From contig NW_024724368.1 of the NCBI RefSeq assembly GCF_018991925.1, positions 3,952,209-4,016,208 of the forward strand: a stretch of 64,000 nt of DNA, read 5' to 3'. Below the pieces are notes generated by a model. The model was not told where the DNA came from. It did no database searches and worked only from the letters and a program-made list of their open reading frames with translations. The stretch comes from Homarus americanus (taxonomy: Eukaryota > Arthropoda > Malacostraca > Decapoda > Nephropidae). The position numbers were made by a program, and so were the translations under genes. Numbering within the stretch: the first letter of the stretch is position 1; each line of letters starts with the position of its first letter. Below, piece by piece: positions 60,064 through 64,000 of this stretch.

Positions 60064-61472
60064 CAGGTTGTACCTCTGTAGTCCGGCATTCTGTGGTCCG
60101 GAAACTCCCGTGGTCCGGAACGATTTTAGTTTGTCCAATAGGTAGATAGGTTTTTGCCCCACAGGCCCCAATGTGGGTCAGTGACCTTTTGCCCCAGTGG
60201 GCTAATCCCCTTAAAAAAAAAAAACAGCCGCGGGAAATTAAGGTTTGTTTACATCCGGCAGTTCGGCTGCTCTCTCTCTCTCTGCTTGTCTGTACAGAGT
60301 ACAACATTTAACCCTTCAATATATATGAGCAGTAAATAAGTGTTGCTTTCATATTCTTATGTAGAGTAATGACGATATATTTTCACATGTGCGCACTTAC
60401 ATACGCGCAGTCTCACATTTTTTTTACCATTAATGGTTAGCTACTTATATTGTTCCATTTATTAACATTAAATAACATTACAGGTACTTCAAACAATCAT
60501 ATTATTTTTTTACATTAATTTTACTACAGCTAAAATCAGGGTCTTATTTTCTTCAGTTTTATATGTAGAACCAATCAGTCACTGGTTTCGTAAGCTTTAA
60601 CATAAACAATGCCGGCAGCTGTCTTGTCTCCTCTAATATTCCACGTATTATTAATAAATTGTATTGTTAATTTTGCACACGCATACATTAATTCAATAAA
60701 AACAAATTCAGAAACATTAATTAAAATATATATGAATAGTAAATAAGTGTTGCTTTCATATTCTTATGTAAAGTAATGACGATATGTTTTCACGTGTGCG
60801 CATGCGCACTTACATACGCGATCTCTCTTTTTTCTTTACCATTATCGTTAGCTACTTACTATTGTTCCATTTATTAACATTAAATAACATTACTTAAAAC
60901 AACCATATTAATTTTACTGCAGCTACAACCAAGGTCTTATTTTCTTCAGTTTTATATGTAGAACCAGTCAGTCACTGGCTTTGTAATCAACGAAAACAAT
61001 GCTGTGTCATTTCCTCGTGTGTTTTAATATTCTACGTATTATTAATGAATTGCATTGCTCATTTTGCACACAAACATTAATTCAATAAAAAAGACATTCA
61101 GTAATAAACAATAATGAATCTTTTGTACATAAGAGAAATGACGCTGTTTACACGATTATGCACGTCGTCTGTACGTTGGCGGGCCGTTCAAACCCGTCGA
61201 AATTCAAGTTTCCGCCGTCAAAATTTGTATTTATTTATTTTTTGGTGTGTTCCAATAAAATACGTTAAGAATTAAAAACTCGCGAAATTTGAGAAGCTAC
61301 TATATGACATTTAACCCTTCAATATGTCTTCAAAGAGACCATGATGCAGAGAAAGTGGTGCTAGTGCTTCCAAGCATAAGCACAAGTCACTATCTATCCA
61401 GGAAAAGGGTGAATTTCCATGGTCCGGCACCGGTCAGGTCCCGAGGTTGCCGGACTAGATAGGTACAACCTG
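60064..61472. mobile_element. Tigger-type 1.41-kb derivative in DGK intron 2
   Basis: The ends CAGGTTGTACCTCTGTAGTC (left) and, in reverse complement, CAGGTTGTACCTATCTAGTC (right) are flanked by TA. Sub-terminal GTGGTCCGGAA repeats occur at the left and CATGGTCCGG at the right. Inside are the SINE-like repeat (60155-60232), a tandem duplication of ~400 bp (60320-60722 and 60725-61100), and at 61324-61413 a + strand remnant reading MSSKRP, stop, then SGASASKHKHKSLSIQEKG, a typical N-terminus of CENP-B/Tigger transposases, cut off shortly before the right end. Confidence 0.85.
60320..61100. repeat. Internal ~400-bp tandem duplication
   Basis: The block beginning AGTAAATAAGTGTTGCTTTC at 60331 recurs at about 60739, followed in both by matching TTTTCAC..TGTGCGCA, CCATTTATTAACATTAAATA, GGTCTTATTTTCTTCAGTTT and ACGTATTATTAAT words. 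The two copies differ by point changes and small indels, so the duplication is not recent. The sequence TTAACCCTTCAATAT borders the array on both sides (60309 and 61313). Confidence 0.85.
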
Positions 61473-63886
61473 TATATATATATGGCTTTCCTGAAACACA
61501 ATCTGGTTTTTGGCAACCTTTATATGATGGGTCCTGGGCCTCACAACAGAAAATACCTGCATTAAGGTAGAGCATCAGTGTAAACCTCCCTGATAACTCC
61601 TAGAGCTGCAGTAAGCCCTACTATGTACTCCTTGAAGCATTATCTAGATGGGGCATGACACTTAACATTAGTAGGCAGATTTTTTTTTACAAATAAACAC
61701 TGCAAAGAGAGACCAGACACGTGTCATTATCAAACTAATTATCAATATAACCCCTGATTTGGTGGCTTTTTTCTGTACTGTATAAGATTAAGGAGATGAA
61801 GTGCCGCAACACAACAGATGACAACAGTGTTCCATCAGGGAGTACACATGACTTCCTTGTATACATGGTGGCCAACCCTGCAGTATTACAGTAGGAGCTG
61901 GCTCTTACCATGAATCCAAACTTCATTAAATAAGTTTTTGTTTAGTGATCTGATGAAATCTTAGGAGGGCGGTATGAAGACTGTAAATATGAGGACTAGG
62001 ACAGTAAATAGTCTTCCAGCCTTAATCTTGTGACAGAAAAGATGGACTAACAAGAGTGAAAGAAACCAGATGCTGCCAGGACAGAAAGCAGTTTACAGTA
62101 CAGTATTTCTAAGAAAAATCAGGAGCTTTCTTGTAGCTTAAAAATTGTGAAAAATGAAGGAAACAAATAATGCAACCCCAAGTGTTCCAGCCTAAGGAGA
62201 AAGAGTCCACATCATAAGCACTCCTGAACAATACTTAGAACAAACGCTAGTCACTTGGTATTGTCTGCCATAATAAACAGATCCACTAAAGGAGAACAAA
62301 CAAACCACTTTCAGAAAACAATTCCATGAAAAGGATTCTTAAACTAACCTCATTCAGAAGGTACCACCTTATACCTTCTTATTCCTCAACAAATTATCTG
62401 CTTAAATTTTCCAAGTACAAGCAATATCCTCGCCTGCAAAATAGCCTGACATTGCACTCACTGCATTGTTCATTATGAAAAATACAAAGCTCTCTCTTTG
62501 TGATGCATGTCACAGCCAACATGGTTTTTATAAAGAATACTGTTCAATAGTCTCTTACTAATGGATTCTATATTACATAGTAACAAGAAAAGAAGGACCC
62601 ATAGCTCCCTCAAGTTAATGCAGGGATTTTTTTTAATTTTGACTGACACTTCCCCACCATTTCAGCTCTGTTTGAGGAATACTGAATACTGTACAGCTCC
62701 CAGTCCAAACCAAAGAGGGCTCTAGCCATTTTAACTGGCTAAGTTTAACTCTGGATTTTGTTTCTGTTCCTCTACTCTATTGAGATTAATCAGATCCAGC
62801 TTGGTAACTTTACAAGCTGCAGATCTTGATGAAATGAGAATAAACCAATAATGTAGATACGTGAAGCAGACTCTGGACACAGTGATCTTGTGACTACAGG
62901 TATTTTCCTCAGGCTTACCACCAACACATCCTGGAACTGTTTACAAAAAGTTCCTGAAATCTTATACCTGTATACAGTATATTTATACAGTATTTGTTTG
63001 TACAAGATGTTCAATAACATCAAATGTGCAAAAAAAAAAATGTACTGTAATGTACTACAGTACTGGTATACGATTTATGGTGATTTATAACAATTGTGTA
63101 AATCAGTTAAATATAAATCAATGGTTTACTGTATTCTGTCTTTTCTAAAGTTGTATTTTAACAGTTCAAAAGAACTGTGGGATACTTTGTATAATTACAA
63201 TTACAGTACTGTATCTATCACATTGATTCTCCATCATGTACCCATGGATTCAGTGACTGAGGGGAAGTAGTGAAACTGCTGGAGGGGTTGGCACTAGGCC
63301 ATTTAACCATCTGGGGACACTGTTTGGGTTGGTGAGAGTTTGGGAAGTGTTGTGTTGTTGTGGTCAAACAGAATGGGAAGTACAGCAGGTAATGATTGAC
63401 ACCATCCTCTTGCCCTGTGAAAAAAAGATGATAAACTAAGAATGAGTTGTGTACCAGTATGAGTCAGGCTTTAATAAGGTCTTCTTATCATTTATGACAT
63501 CAACTCCAGTGATTTATGACTTAAGAGATGCCGTGGATGACACCTGAGTCACCCCAACACATTTTTTTAATTGCTCCTGCTTGGGATTCACCCTGGCCTT
63601 AGGGCAGTTATAGAAAAGTTATTGGAGAACAATGCTTGAGTCTAAAGCAACAACAAATAGTAATTAGTTCAATACTTCATAATCTTCACTTATATTAGCC
63701 TGTGTTTATACTGTACTGTTTGATTTTAAATTATGAAAAAAAATCAAGTCCCAGGTTGCTGATCTGACTTTCTGCCTCATTTACACACAATTGCAGGGTC
63801 TCAATTGTTTCTCTTACTATTGACAACACAACATACATATATTGTTCCTCACTTTTGTTTTTTCATTTTGTATTTCTTTGTGGTTC

Positions 63887-63999
<113 letters not shown>

Positions 64000-64000
64000 A

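Overview
The window looks like nuclear DNA from an arthropod, most likely a malacostracan (decapod-type) crustacean. It is AT-rich, has split genes with long introns, many di-, tri- and tetranucleotide repeats, interstitial tracts of the arthropod telomere-type pentamer TTAGG/CCTAA, and many Tigger/pogo-like DNA transposons and non-LTR retrotransposons. The taxon is an inference; no species-diagnostic gene is present.

Three protein-coding genes could be resolved exon by exon. (1) BCS1L, the AAA+ assembly factor for mitochondrial complex III, lies on the + strand at 22296-29602 and predicts 443 aa. (2) WRAP53/TCAB1, the WD40 chaperone of telomerase RNA and scaRNAs, lies on the - strand at 44680-35005; ten exons predict 542 aa. 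(3) The 5' end of a type II (delta/eta-like) diacylglycerol kinase lies on the + strand at 54009-58599: an N-terminal exon and the first PH-domain exon, with the rest beyond the right edge. BCS1L and WRAP53 are convergent; WRAP53 and the DGK gene are divergent.

Layout: 1-22.2 kb has no gene I can recognise. It holds microsatellites, degenerate CCTAA tracts, three copies of a short terminal-inverted-repeat (TIR) MITE, and a 1.58-kb element with ~370-bp inverted arms (14061-15639). 22.3-29.8 kb is BCS1L. 30.8-33.0 kb is a Tigger transposon with a nearly intact transposase broken by one in-frame stop; related non-autonomous elements follow. 35.0-44.7 kb is WRAP53 with MITEs in its introns. 47.2-51.5 kb is a CR1/L2-like LINE interrupted by a second, 5'-truncated LINE with an 11-bp target-site duplication and by a further ~1.35-kb segment. 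54-64 kb is the DGK gene, whose first intron holds two minisatellites and whose second holds a 1.4-kb Tigger-like derivative.

The most notable observation is in BCS1L. Its third coding exon is present twice (23376-23515 and 25277-25416). Both copies are exactly 140 nt, in the same splice phase, and encode homologous but clearly diverged versions (25/46 identical) of the same conserved segment. Because 140 is not a multiple of 3, only transcripts with exactly one copy stay in frame, which is the expected design of mutually exclusive alternative splicing. The three genes have unrelated jobs (respiratory complex assembly, RNP trafficking, lipid signalling) and I see no functional linkage between them.
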